The position numbers and the translations under genes are program-made. The notes beneath the pieces are model-generated. The model was not told where the DNA came from. It did not search any database and saw only the letters and a program-made list of their open reading frames with translations. DNA of 39,094 nucleotides from Chitinivibrionia bacterium. Its GTDB lineage: Bacteria > Fibrobacterota > Chitinivibrionia > Chitinivibrionales > Chitinivibrionaceae. Below, piece after piece: positions 13,064 to 20,870 of this stretch. Position 1 is the stretch's first letter. Each line of letters begins with the position of its first letter. Where the stretch lies: the NCBI GenBank assembly GCA_009779925.1, contig WRAZ01000018.1:1-39094 (forward strand), written 5' to 3'.

Positions 13064-14143
13064 ATGAAAAATGACATAAAAGTTATCCTTGCGGCAGGCG
13101 GAACAGGCGGACACATTTTCCCCGCTATGGCGACCGCCTTGGAAATCCGCGAAAAAAATCCGTCGGCGCAAATTGTTTGGATAACTACAAACCGCTCGAA
13201 CGAAAAAGAAATCGCCGAACGCTTCGACATAAAAATGCTTTCGCTGAACGTGGACGGAATTAAACGCTCTGTCTCTTTGCAACCGATAAAGGCTATCGTT
13301 AAATTGTTTCGCGCTATATCTTTTATGAAAAAATATTTTGCCGCGGAAAAACCCGACGTCGTTGTCGCTTTCGGCGGATATGTCTGCGCTCCCGTTTTAT
13401 TTGCGGCGAAATCGAAAAAAGCGCCGTTTTTTATTCAGGAACAAAATACCGTTGCGGGAGCGGTGAACTACTTTTTTGCAAAATCCGCTAAAAAAATATT
13501 CTTGGGAATGCCTTTAATTAAGGAATTTAACGCCGACAAAAATGCGGTGATTGTCAGCGGAACTCCCGTGAGAAAAATTCAGAATTACACAAATTTTGAC
13601 TTTGAAAAAACAATTGACCCCAAACGGCGCACCGTCCTTATTTGCGGCGGAAGTCAAGGGGCGCAATCGATGAACAAAATCCTTGTTGCGGCGGTAAAAA
13701 ATCTTTCGCAAAAGGGCTTCCAGATAATTTGGCAAACGGGGAGCGCGGGCGAAGAGGAGATAAAACAAGAATTTGCGAACGACAAAAATATTACGGTTTT
13801 CGCTTCTTTGGCAGACCTTTATCCGTATTATTCCATCGTCGAATTTTTGATTGGACGGGCGGGCGCGGGAACTATAAGCGAGGCGCAACTTTTTGCGTTG
13901 CCGTCCATATTTATTCCGCTTCCGTGGTCGGCGGAAAATCATCAGTGGCACAACGCGCAATATGCAAAATCTTGCGGCTGGGCGCTTTGTTTTGAGCAAA
14001 ATTCCGAGGCAAGTCAAAAAATAACGGAGTTTTTTGAGGCTTGCGAAAAAGACGAAAAAATTTACGAAAATATGAAAAAATGCGCTGCGTTAAGCACGGC
14101 GAACGCCGCCGAAATCATTGCCGCGGCAGTGCTTGACGGATAG
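13064..14143 (+). CDS. murG: MurG, lipid II-forming N-acetylglucosaminyltransferase
   Basis: A 359-residue GT28 glycosyltransferase that adds GlcNAc to lipid I on the cytoplasmic membrane face, giving lipid II. The N-terminal glycine loop AAGGTGGHIFPA (around 8-19) and a second glycine loop C-G-G-S-Q-G-A (around 192-198) are intact. The UDP-GlcNAc site segment reads G-R-A-G-A-G-T-I-S-E-A (around 265-275, usually S-R-x-G-A), followed by A-E-N-H-Q-W-H-N-A-Q. Length is normal for the family. AGAGG lies 9 nt before the ATG. It heads a tight run of eight same-strand genes through ridA. Confidence 0.95.
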   Translation: MKNDIKVILAAGGTGGHIFPAMATALEIREKNPSAQIVWITTNRSNEKEIAERFDIKMLSLNVDGIKRSVSLQPIKAIVKLFRAISFMKKYFAAEKPDVVVAFGGYVCAPVLFAAKSKKAPFFIQEQNTVAGAVNYFFAKSAKKIFLGMPLIKEFNADKNAVIVSGTPVRKIQNYTNFDFEKTIDPKRRTVLICGGSQGAQSMNKILVAAVKNLSQKGFQIIWQTGSAGEEEIKQEFANDKNITVFASLADLYPYYSIVEFLIGRAGAGTISEAQLFALPSIFIPLPWSAENHQWHNAQYAKSCGWALCFEQNSEASQKITEFFEACEKDEKIYENMKKCAALSTANAAEIIAAAVLDG

Positions 14144-14159
14144 TGAAACGGAGAAAAAA

Positions 14160-15296
14160 ATGCTGCCGACTTTAATTGACACGACGGAAAATTGCGACTT
14201 GCTTTTTGAAACCCTGAAAAACGAGCCGATTGTTGCTATGGACACGGAATTTGTATGGACGCGCTCTTATTTTCCTTATATAGGCATTATACAAATAGGA
14301 ATTTCGCCCGAAAAATCGTATCTTTTGGACGCGGCGACCCTAAAACAATGCCCGCAATCGTTCAGGGATTTTTTGGAAAACGACAAAATTATGAAGGTTT
14401 TTCACGACGCGTATCAGGACGTTCAGATTGTGAATTTCTATGCAAACGCAATAACAAAAAATGTTTTGGATACGCAACTTGCGGCGGCGTTTGTGGGTTT
14501 TGGACGGGCGGTGCCGTTATCGGAACTCGTAGAAAAAATATGCGGAAAAACCCTGCAAAAGTCCGAAACGCTTACGGATTGGATGAAACGCCCGCTGACC
14601 GTCGCACAGCACGAATACGCCCTTGACGACGTTAAATATCTTGCGGATTGCGCCAAAGAACTCATTCGCCTTGCCGTCGATAGCGGGGTGTGGGAATGGA
14701 TTAAATTCGATTGCGAGGAAGAGCTCGAAATTACGCAACCGTTTTGTTTGCCGAGCGCTGTTGAGCGGTCTTTTTCAAGGGAATGCAGGGGAGTGTCGAT
14801 GGCAAATCGTCCTAAACTTTATCGTTTGTGTTTTGCGGTAGAAAATTTGGCTCGCGAAAAAAATTTACCCCGCTCGTTTTTGTTTAAGCAGGGAATTTTG
14901 GCGGAAATCGTAAATTGCAAAATTGACGAAAACTCTAAAAATGTGAAAAAAACGTCGCTTTCGCCGAAAAGTCAGGAGCGTTGGTCTAAGTTTTTTGCGG
15001 AAAATATTTGCAACGAAAAAATAGCGGTCGATGAAAATGTTGTGAAAAGGAAATCCAATTTCAAAGACAAAAACGCCGTGCTTACGGGAATTTTGGCAAA
15101 AGAAATCGCCGAAAAGATTGACGAAGCGGCGGACGGCAAAGGTATAGCGAGTTCGCGGATTTACAATCGCAAGCAGATAGCGGGTTTAGTGCGCGAAACG
15201 CTCGAAAATAAAAAACTTGCCGAACTTCACGGGTGGCGGAATGTATTTTTAGGCGAAATTTGGAAAAAATTCTGGGAAGATAAAGAAGAGATTTGA
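14160..15296 (+). CDS. rnd: Ribonuclease D
   Basis: A 378-residue DEDDy-family 3'-5' exoribonuclease for tRNA and stable-RNA 3' maturation. Catalytic residues visible: D28 and E30 in AMDTEFVWTRSYFP, D87 in H-D-A-Y-Q-D, and Y153 with D157 in Y-A-L-D-D-V-K-Y-L. The C-terminal half (about 215-378) has the spacing of HRDC domains, including an R-x-x-W segment in each half. The start at 14160 is preferred because GGAG precedes it; an upstream ATG at 14118 lies inside murG. It starts 16 nt after the murG stop. Confidence 0.92.
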   Translation: MLPTLIDTTENCDLLFETLKNEPIVAMDTEFVWTRSYFPYIGIIQIGISPEKSYLLDAATLKQCPQSFRDFLENDKIMKVFHDAYQDVQIVNFYANAITKNVLDTQLAAAFVGFGRAVPLSELVEKICGKTLQKSETLTDWMKRPLTVAQHEYALDDVKYLADCAKELIRLAVDSGVWEWIKFDCEEELEITQPFCLPSAVERSFSRECRGVSMANRPKLYRLCFAVENLAREKNLPRSFLFKQGILAEIVNCKIDENSKNVKKTSLSPKSQERWSKFFAENICNEKIAVDENVVKRKSNFKDKNAVLTGILAKEIAEKIDEAADGKGIASSRIYNRKQIAGLVRETLENKKLAELHGWRNVFLGEIWKKFWEDKEEI

Positions 15297-15320
15297 AAAC
15301 AGGGATTATGGGGGTAAAAT

Positions 15321-15518
15321 ATGAGTTTTTATCATAAAAACGCGCCGAAATTTATGGCGGTCGGGTTTGTTTTGATTGTAGTCGGAGTGGTTTTTGCGCT
15401 TCAGTTGCCGCATTTGCAGATATATTCTTGGATATTTGCGGGCGCCGGTCTTGTGTTCTATGTAGCGGGGCGCGTAGGTATTGTTTTGGCTAAAAACGCC
15501 CGATACGAGGACGAATAA
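15321..15518 (+). CDS. Small two-helix membrane protein
   Basis: A 65-residue protein with two predicted transmembrane helices (about 11-27 and 34-55) separated by a short L-P-H-L-Q loop and ending in an acidic Y-E-D-E. GGGG lies 6 nt before the ATG. It fits exactly between rnd and lolC, with 2 nt before lolC, so it is probably translated with the operon. No family recognised; function unknown. Confidence 0.7.
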   Translation: MSFYHKNAPKFMAVGFVLIVVGVVFALQLPHLQIYSWIFAGAGLVFYVAGRVGIVLAKNARYEDE

Positions 15519-15520
15519 CT

Positions 15521-16756
15521 TTGAAATTTGAAACATTTATTGCTTCGCGCTATCTTAATTTTCGCAAGCGCGGATTTATTTCGCTGATAACGACGATTTC
15601 GATTTTGGGCGTTTTTTTGGGGACTTGCGTTCTCACAATCGCTTTGTCTATTGCCAACGGAATGGAAAACGAAGTCCGCGAGAGAATTACGGGAACTTTT
15701 GCGCACGCACGCATCCAAAAACGCCACAACGCAGTTATCCGCGATTACGAAGGATTGGCGCAAATTGTGCTGAACCATCCCGAAGTCGTTGCGGTTTCTC
15801 CCACGATTATGGGCAAAGGCACGGTAGAGTTCGGAAACGTCCAAGAAGGCGTTATGATAATGGCGGTAAACGACTCTTTGGAGCGCCTTACCACCGACCT
15901 TCACAAGCGGATAATCGAGGGTGATTTTGTTCTGGGCAGAAGCGTTTCGCACAGATTGCGCGAAAATCCCGAAATAATTATCGGAAGCGGAATAGCCAAC
16001 AAATTCGGCATTGGCGTAGGGCACGAACTTGTGCTTATGACCATAGTAAACAGCGACGACGACGGCGACCCGTCTCCCGCAATGATGCGCTTTGTAATTT
16101 CGGGCATTTTTTCGACGGGAATGTTTGAATACGATCAAAATCTGATTTTTATTTCTTTGGACGCGGGCAAAAAATTATTTGAAATAGACGGCGTAGAAAT
16201 GATTTCGTTCAGAGCTCGCGATATTTTCAGAGCGGGCGCGGTTGCCGAAGAAATAGTGGAAAGTCTGGGCGGTCTTCCTTTCCGTTTCACCGATTGGGAA
16301 AGTCAAAATCATTCGCTTTTTCAGTGGATGCGCTTGGAACGGCTAATCGTTTCCATAATAATAATGATTATAGTAATAGTCGCGGCGTTCAACATAACTT
16401 CGACTCTCGTAATGATGATAATGGAAAAACGCAAAGAAATCGGAATTTTGCGCAGTATGGGCGCTTCGCGTTTCAGCATAATGCGAATTTTCTTGCTCAG
16501 CGGCGGACTTATCGGACTTGTAGGCTCGCTTGCGGGAACGATTACAGGCGCAATTCTTTGTTTTGTTCAAGAAAAACACCGAATAATAACGCTTCCCGCG
16601 GAAGTGTACATTATAGATTTCGTCCCGATTTTAACAAAATTCGACGACGTCCTGCTGATTTTCATCGCGGCAAATCTAATTTGCCTTTCAGCGTCGTTTT
16701 ACCCCGCGTGGCGCGCGGCGAATTTGTTGCCCGCCGAGGCGATTAGGTTTGAGTGA
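15521..16756 (+). CDS. lolC: LolC/LolE-type lipoprotein-release permease
   Basis: A 411-residue inner-membrane subunit of the LolCDE ABC transporter, which extracts outer-membrane lipoproteins. It opens with the family signature F-I-A-S-R-Y-L-x-x-R-K-R-G-F-I-S-L-I-T. The first transmembrane helix is about 20-42, a periplasmic domain covers about 45-270, and three helices (about 282-305, 328-352 and 373-395) belong to the FtsX-like permease core with E-K-R-K-E-I-G-I-L-R-S-M-G-A. The start codon is TTG at 15521, following the previous stop by 2 nt. Only one permease gene is present; many bacteria use such a single LolC/E (LolF) homodimer. Confidence 0.92.
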   Translation: MKFETFIASRYLNFRKRGFISLITTISILGVFLGTCVLTIALSIANGMENEVRERITGTFAHARIQKRHNAVIRDYEGLAQIVLNHPEVVAVSPTIMGKGTVEFGNVQEGVMIMAVNDSLERLTTDLHKRIIEGDFVLGRSVSHRLRENPEIIIGSGIANKFGIGVGHELVLMTIVNSDDDGDPSPAMMRFVISGIFSTGMFEYDQNLIFISLDAGKKLFEIDGVEMISFRARDIFRAGAVAEEIVESLGGLPFRFTDWESQNHSLFQWMRLERLIVSIIIMIIVIVAAFNITSTLVMMIMEKRKEIGILRSMGASRFSIMRIFLLSGGLIGLVGSLAGTITGAILCFVQEKHRIITLPAEVYIIDFVPILTKFDDVLLIFIAANLICLSASFYPAWRAANLLPAEAIRFE

Positions 16757-16765
16757 GGTGAAAAA

Positions 16766-17446
16766 ATGATAAAAATAGAAAACTTAGCAAAAACATTCAA
16801 AAGCGGGAGCGAGGAGCTTACCGTTCTCAAAAATCTTTCGTTTGACATTGCCGACGGCGCGCGGGTTGCAATGGTTGGGGCGAGCGGGACGGGGAAGACT
16901 ACGCTTTTGCAGATTATCGGGGGGTTGGATAAGCCGACTTCGGGTAGCGTTTTGATTGACGGGCAGAATATTAACACTATGAAAGAGCGCGAATTATCGG
17001 CGTTTCGTATTAAAAATATGGGGTTTGTGTTCCAGTTTCATCATTTGTTGCCTGATTTTACGGCGCTTGAAAACATTATGATACCGGGACTTGTCGCAAA
17101 AATCGGGCAAAAAACTGCTCAAAAGAGAGCGGCTATGTTGCTCGAAGAAGTTGGGCTCAAAGACAGAGCAAAGCACATTCCCTGCGAATTGTCGGGGGGC
17201 GAAAGACAACGGGTTGCGTTAGCAAGAGCATTATTTAACGAGCCGAACATCATTTTAGCGGACGAACCGACGGGAAATCTGGACTTGGCGAACACAAAAT
17301 TATTTATTGAAACAATTTTCCGCATAAGCGCTGCGAATAAAAGTATATTCCTCATTGCTACACACGACGACGTCGTTGCGAATTCTTTGGATTATCGATT
17401 GTCGTTGTCGGGCGGAGCGCTCGAAAGAAAGGACGGTAAGTTATGA
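16766..17446 (+). CDS. lolD: LolD, lipoprotein-release ABC ATPase
   Basis: A 226-residue ABC ATPase that powers the preceding permease. Walker A GASGTGKTT (around 38-46), Q-loop Q-F-H-H-L-L, signature LSGGERQRVALARAL (around 139-153) and Walker B I-I-L-A-D-E-P-T-G-N-L-D are all intact, with an H-loop at T-H-D. The F-Q-F-H-H-L-L-P-D-F-T-A-L-E-N motif is typical of LolD. It follows lolC by 9 nt and overlaps mcsA by 4 nt (ATGA). Confidence 0.95.
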   Translation: MIKIENLAKTFKSGSEELTVLKNLSFDIADGARVAMVGASGTGKTTLLQIIGGLDKPTSGSVLIDGQNINTMKERELSAFRIKNMGFVFQFHHLLPDFTALENIMIPGLVAKIGQKTAQKRAAMLLEEVGLKDRAKHIPCELSGGERQRVALARALFNEPNIILADEPTGNLDLANTKLFIETIFRISAANKSIFLIATHDDVVANSLDYRLSLSGGALERKDGKL

Positions 17447-18129
17447 TGATATGTGAAAAATGCGGAAAACCTGCGATAAGCCAAATCACTTCGGTAGTCA
17501 ACGGGAAAAAGGAAGAGCGACACTATTGCGGCGAATGTTTCGCTCGTATTGCCCCGTTCGGGAATATTGCGAGCAACTTTAATCTGCCCATAATGCCTAT
17601 AATACAAATAGAAGAAATCAGCCGAAACGAAGAATACGAGGACGACGGGCTTAACGAAAACGGTGTTCCTTACGAATACGATTGCGGCGACGACGAAGGA
17701 TGTTGCGGCGGCGTTCCGGCGTTTTTGCAAAATATGGTGATGTCTTTTGCGGGTGATTTGTTCGGAAGAGCGGCGACGCCTCGTTCAAATAAAGGCGACG
17801 CTTCGCTGGCGAAAAACCAAGCTCCGAAAGGACCGATTATTCAGTGTTCGGGTTGCGGAATTTCTTCGGAAGACGTCGAAAAAATGCAAAAAGCGGGTTG
17901 TGCAAAATGTTATAGCACATTCGAAAATATTCTTATGAAAAAACACAACCGTTTCAGCGAAGGCAAAGCATACAGCGGTAAATATTACAGTCCCAAAATC
18001 GTTTGGAACGACATTGAGCACCTTCAAAGCGAGTTAAATCTTGCCGTGAAAAACCAAAACTTTGAGTTGGCGGCGAAAATTCGAGACGGAATGAAAACTT
18101 TGCAGACAAAGAGGGCAACTGCTGAATGA
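17443..18129 (+). CDS. mcsA: McsA-like zinc-finger protein (UVR domain)
   Basis: A 228-residue protein with four C-x2-C knuckles: C-E-K-C and C-G-E-C near the N-terminus (about 4-30), then C-S-G-C and C-A-K-C (about 131-155). The C-terminal UvrB/UvrC motif N-F-E-L-A-A-K-I-R-D is at about 206-215. This is the layout of McsA, the activator of arginine kinase McsB in Firmicutes. An acidic linker containing a Cys-Cys pair separates the two halves. It overlaps lolD and mcsB by 4 nt each, so lolD-mcsA-mcsB are translationally coupled. Its partner McsB here seems catalytically dead, so the pair may act as an adaptor or scaffold instead (inference). Confidence 0.9.
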   Translation: MMICEKCGKPAISQITSVVNGKKEERHYCGECFARIAPFGNIASNFNLPIMPIIQIEEISRNEEYEDDGLNENGVPYEYDCGDDEGCCGGVPAFLQNMVMSFAGDLFGRAATPRSNKGDASLAKNQAPKGPIIQCSGCGISSEDVEKMQKAGCAKCYSTFENILMKKHNRFSEGKAYSGKYYSPKIVWNDIEHLQSELNLAVKNQNFELAAKIRDGMKTLQTKRATAE

Positions 18130-19280
18130 AGGAAGCCCAATATCTTGTCCGAACGCAACCTAAATGGCTCGAAATCGATAAATCATCAACTAAAAATCCC
18201 GCGATAGTTTTGTCGCAGAAATTCGGTTTATCGCGCAACATAAAAAAGTATCCTTTCCTCGAAAATTCGATTGCTTCAGAGAAAGAGTCTATATACAATG
18301 ACGTTTTGGACGCTATTAAAAAAGCGAAAATCTACAGCGAAGAAGATTTTGTCGAAATGAACCTTTTGACGGGTAGTAATATTATTGAAATGTTGCTTTT
18401 TGAAAAGGATATAATTCCCGCATACACAATGAGTTGCGATTGGATGCGCGGGGCTGTTGCAGGTATGGGAAATACTGCGCCGATTATTTTGGTGAATACA
18501 AAAAATCATTTGGATATTATATCTTTCTGCGACATCGGAAACGAAAAACAAACGCTTGCCAAGCTCAACGAGGCGGATAACGTTTTGGGCGAGGAATTGC
18601 TTTACGCCTACGAGCCCCGTTTGGGTTTTTTGACGGCAAAGCCCGAAGAGTGTGGCAGTGGACTTTGGGTAGAGACTGTAGTTCATCTTCCCGCGCTTGT
18701 ATTGCTTGAAGAAATGACCGAAACCATTAACGGCTTGCTTGTTATGGGAGCGACAATCCAAGGACTTTACAACGAAAGATACGACGCTTGGGGCGGATTT
18801 TTTAAAGTAATGGTCGGCTCGTTTTCGAGCTTGGACGAAGACGGAATTATCGAAAAAACGCGAGAAATTCAAAACGCATTGATAACAGCCGAAACCAAAG
18901 CGAGAAAACGGCTTTTTAAAGAGGCGAAAATCGTTATGGAAGACAAAGTTTTCCGCAGTTTCGGAATGATGAAATATGCAAGAGTTATGCCGCTTTCACA
19001 ACTTTTTAATTTTATGTCGTTGCTTAGACTTGGAAGCGAATACAAAGTTATTCCTATAAATCTGAAAATTCTTAACGTGCTTTTTGAGCGCGGTTTTTCC
19101 GCCAATTTACTTTTGGCTTCGGGCGAAAGCGGCAGTATCGTTTCTCCTGAAGACATAGACGTTGAGCGGGCTAATCTGTATCGCTTTATTCTGAGAAACA
19201 TTGAAGCTCAAATGAATTTCAACGAAAAAAAAGAAAAGCCGATTTCGCGTAAAAATAAAGAAGAAAGAGTGCCGTTTTGA
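18126..19280 (+). CDS. mcsB: McsB-type protein arginine kinase homologue, probable pseudokinase
   Basis: A 384-residue homologue of McsB (phosphagen kinase fold) by clear full-length similarity, e.g. VHLPALVL, M-E-D-K-V-F-R-S-F-G, L-R-L-G, and the closing D-I-D-x-x-R-A-x-L. Against the B. subtilis motifs as I remember them, active-site segments are replaced: S-S-R-I-R-L-A-R-N reads SQKFGLSRN (30-38); N-E-E-D-H-I-R reads NTKNHLD (124-130); the Cys loop C-P-T-N-V-G-T-G-L-R reads KPEECGSGLW (172-181); R-G-x-Y-G-E-G reads Q-G-L-Y-N-E-R (212-218). Phosphagen-binding arginines, both catalytic acids, the loop cysteine at its usual place and the ATP-contact Arg are thus missing. The fold is probably kept and catalysis lost. 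Coupled to mcsA and ridA by overlaps. Confidence 0.85.
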   Translation: MKEAQYLVRTQPKWLEIDKSSTKNPAIVLSQKFGLSRNIKKYPFLENSIASEKESIYNDVLDAIKKAKIYSEEDFVEMNLLTGSNIIEMLLFEKDIIPAYTMSCDWMRGAVAGMGNTAPIILVNTKNHLDIISFCDIGNEKQTLAKLNEADNVLGEELLYAYEPRLGFLTAKPEECGSGLWVETVVHLPALVLLEEMTETINGLLVMGATIQGLYNERYDAWGGFFKVMVGSFSSLDEDGIIEKTREIQNALITAETKARKRLFKEAKIVMEDKVFRSFGMMKYARVMPLSQLFNFMSLLRLGSEYKVIPINLKILNVLFERGFSANLLLASGESGSIVSPEDIDVERANLYRFILRNIEAQMNFNEKKEKPISRKNKEERVPF

Positions 19281-19648
19281 GAGCAATAACAGCAACCGGC
19301 GCGCCGCGCGCTATAGGTCCGTATTCTCACGCGGTTGTTTCGGGCGACTTGGTTTACACGTCCGGGCAAATACCTCTTTCGCCCGAAACAGGCGAAATGA
19401 TAATCGGCGGAATAAAAGAGCAAACAGAGCAAGTAATTCAAAACTTAAAAGCAGTATTGACGGCGGCTGGCAGTGATTTGTCTAAAGTTGTAAAAACCAC
19501 CTGTTTTTTGACGGATATGGCAAATTTTTCAGTATTTAACGAGGTTTACGCCGAGCATTTTACAGGCAAACCAGCCCGTTCCTGCGTTGCAGTTCTCGCC
19601 TTGCCCAAAGGTGCGCTGGTTGAGGTTGAGGTGGTGGCAGTAATATAA
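19277..19648 (+). CDS. ridA: RidA-family enamine/imine deaminase
   Basis: A 123-residue RidA (YjgF/YER057c/UK114) protein, which hydrolyses reactive 2-aminoacrylate and related imines. Seen motifs: A-P-x-A-I-G-P-Y-S-H-A, Y-T-S-G-Q-I-P, G-G-I-K-E-Q-T, and the C-terminal P-A-R-S-C-V-A-V-L-A-L-P-K-G-A-L-V-E-V-E containing the catalytic Arg and Glu. The start is TTG at 19277, overlapping the mcsB TGA. Length is normal. It is the last gene of the run starting at murG; a hairpin terminator follows 3 nt later. Confidence 0.93.
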   Translation: MRAITATGAPRAIGPYSHAVVSGDLVYTSGQIPLSPETGEMIIGGIKEQTEQVIQNLKAVLTAAGSDLSKVVKTTCFLTDMANFSVFNEVYAEHFTGKPARSCVAVLALPKGALVEVEVVAVI

Positions 19649-19651
19649 ATA

Positions 19652-19678
19652 AAGGAACGACTTGTCGAGCCGTTCCTT
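19652..19678. terminator. Hairpin terminator shared by ridA and the barrel gene
   Basis: AAGGAACG / CGTTCCTT stem of 8 bp with an 11-nt loop. On the minus strand it is followed by a T-rich tail; on the plus strand the T-run is weak. It lies between the convergent ends of ridA and the gene at 19707. Confidence 0.6.
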
Positions 19679-19706
19679 ATTAAAAAAATGCTAAAAGCTT
19701 ATTTTC

Positions 19707-20444
19707 TTAAAACAACAAGCTAATACCGAGATTAGTTTTCAAATTAATTGAACTTCTGGACTCATCGCTAAACCCTCTTTCGCGCAACTCTGTTCGTTGC
19801 ACGTTAATAAAACTAAATCCGAAATTTAATGCAACCCAATCACGATAAATACTTATATCGTTGCCAATCGAGTGATTTCTGAATTTAAGCTCTGCGTTGG
19901 AAGCTCCCCAATCTCTTAAATATTTACTGGGCATTGAACCCAAAGCGACCGAATAAATTATACGATATTGCAATTTCATATTTTGGTTAATAAGCCACTC
20001 ATATCCAATTCTTGGCGACAAAACAAATTGCGGAATCCTGTATTCAACTTCTCGCGTCCAATTTCCCATAATTTCATCACCCCATCTGTCAAAATGCCAA
20101 TTACGGTCCATATATCGCCAAGCGCTGAAATTTAATCCGACTTCCGTTCCGACAATTACGTGATTGATAAATTCGTAATGGAGATTAAAACTGATATTAC
20201 GCATAACATCTCTGGTAGTACCGAATTCTTCGTCATACCATAAAGTGTTGGCTCCTAATCCGAATTTAATCCCGAAATCCGAAACGCCTTGTCTTCGTGC
20301 GAAATTAGCCATAAACATCCCGACTTCATTATCTCGCTGAATACCAATACCAATACGATTGTAATTGCCCATTATATCTGCTTTGGCGCACATAACCAAT
20401 GCCAACAATATAACTAAAGCTTTAAAAAAATTAAATTTTCCCAT
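19707..20444 (-). CDS. Outer-membrane beta-barrel protein
   Basis: A 245-residue exported protein. Signal peptide about 1-22 (hydrophobic A-L-V-I-L-L-A-L-V-M-C, then A-K-A-D). The mature part alternates amphipathic strands with aromatic girdles (e.g. N-F-S-A-W-R-Y-M-D-R-N-W-H-F) and ends in L-G-I-S-L-L-F, a C-terminal Phe strand recognised by the BAM machinery. I count roughly eight to ten strands; no family assigned. GGAGG precedes the ATG at 20444. The transcript leader is structured RNA copy 2, ending 35 nt before the start codon, so expression may be controlled by that RNA. Confidence 0.75.
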   Translation of the reverse strand: MGKFNFFKALVILLALVMCAKADIMGNYNRIGIGIQRDNEVGMFMANFARRQGVSDFGIKFGLGANTLWYDEEFGTTRDVMRNISFNLHYEFINHVIVGTEVGLNFSAWRYMDRNWHFDRWGDEIMGNWTREVEYRIPQFVLSPRIGYEWLINQNMKLQYRIIYSVALGSMPSKYLRDWGASNAELKFRNHSIGNDISIYRDWVALNFGFSFINVQRTELRERGFSDESRSSINLKTNLGISLLF

Positions 20445-20479
20445 AATACCAACCTCCTATAAAGTTGAAAAGTTAAAGC

Positions 20480-20680
20480 AAAAACAGCGGGAAAGGCTGT
20501 TCCGCCGGTAATTCGTGTTTTTTTGCGAAAAATGCAGAATTTTCTGTTGTTATTGTTAAACAACCAAAGAGTAAGCAGAACAACCTATAAAGGCAATTCT
20601 ACTCTTGATTGATTTTTTCATCAAGAAATTAACATAACAGAACGCAGAGAAGAAATCTCTGCAATCTGCATTTTTCGCAA
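20480..20680 (-). ncRNA. Pseudoknotted structured RNA, copy 2 (leader of barrel gene)
   Basis: Minus strand. Closing stem P1 is 16 bp and perfect (20665-20680 with 20523-20538). Inside: hairpin GCAGAGA / TCTCTGC (20656-20662 with 20644-20650), an imperfect stem CTGTTATGTTAA with TTAACAATAACAACAG, and hairpin TCTTGAT / ATCAAGA. Loop strand GGTTGTTCTG (20576-20585) pairs with CGGAACAGCC (20495-20504) over 10 bp beyond P1. The same CGGAACAGCC can instead form AACAGC / GCTGTT (20496-20501 with 20483-20488) followed by a T-run, which looks like a terminator. Each part has its counterpart in copy 1, with compensatory changes in P1. This suggests a leader RNA switching between pseudoknot and terminator. 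It explains most of the 426-nt gap before clpB. Confidence 0.68.
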
Positions 20681-20684
20681 CAAT

Positions 20685-20698
20685 AAAATAATATTTGC
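20685..20698 (-). promoter_or_regulatory. Promoter box of structured RNA copy 2
   Basis: GCAAATATTATTTT followed by ATTG, identical to the box before copy 1. A start about 7 nt downstream falls at the GCG that opens the closing stem. Confidence 0.55.
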
Positions 20699-20753
20699 GC
20701 ATATTAAAAAATAGCAGATATAAAAAAATATTAAAAAAAACAGTGTTTTACCC

Positions 20754-20810
20754 GTTTCAATCTGCAACTAAAAATATAGCCGGTTCTCCAAATTTGTTTC
20801 AATTCGCAAC
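20754..20810 (+). repeat. Direct repeat upstream of the sigma-54 promoter
   Basis: GTTTCAATCTGCAAC (20754-20768) and GTTTCAATTCGCAAC (20796-20810), 13 of 15 identical and 42 bp apart, four helical turns. Candidate binding sites for an activator of the promoter that starts 11 nt later. Confidence 0.5.
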
Positions 20811-20820
20811 AAAATTGACT

Positions 20821-20837
20821 TTGGCACGATAATTGCC
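20821..20837 (+). promoter_or_regulatory. Sigma-54 (-24/-12) promoter of clpB
   Basis: TTGGCACGATAATTGCC fits the RpoN consensus YTGGCACGrNNNTTGCW except for the last base; the -24 GG (20823-20824) and -12 GC (20835-20836) have 10 nt between them, as required. Expected start near 20848, 23 nt before the clpB ATG. Confidence 0.75.
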
Positions 20838-20870
20838 CTTTGTAAATAAAAACAAAAGGAGAAGGAAATT

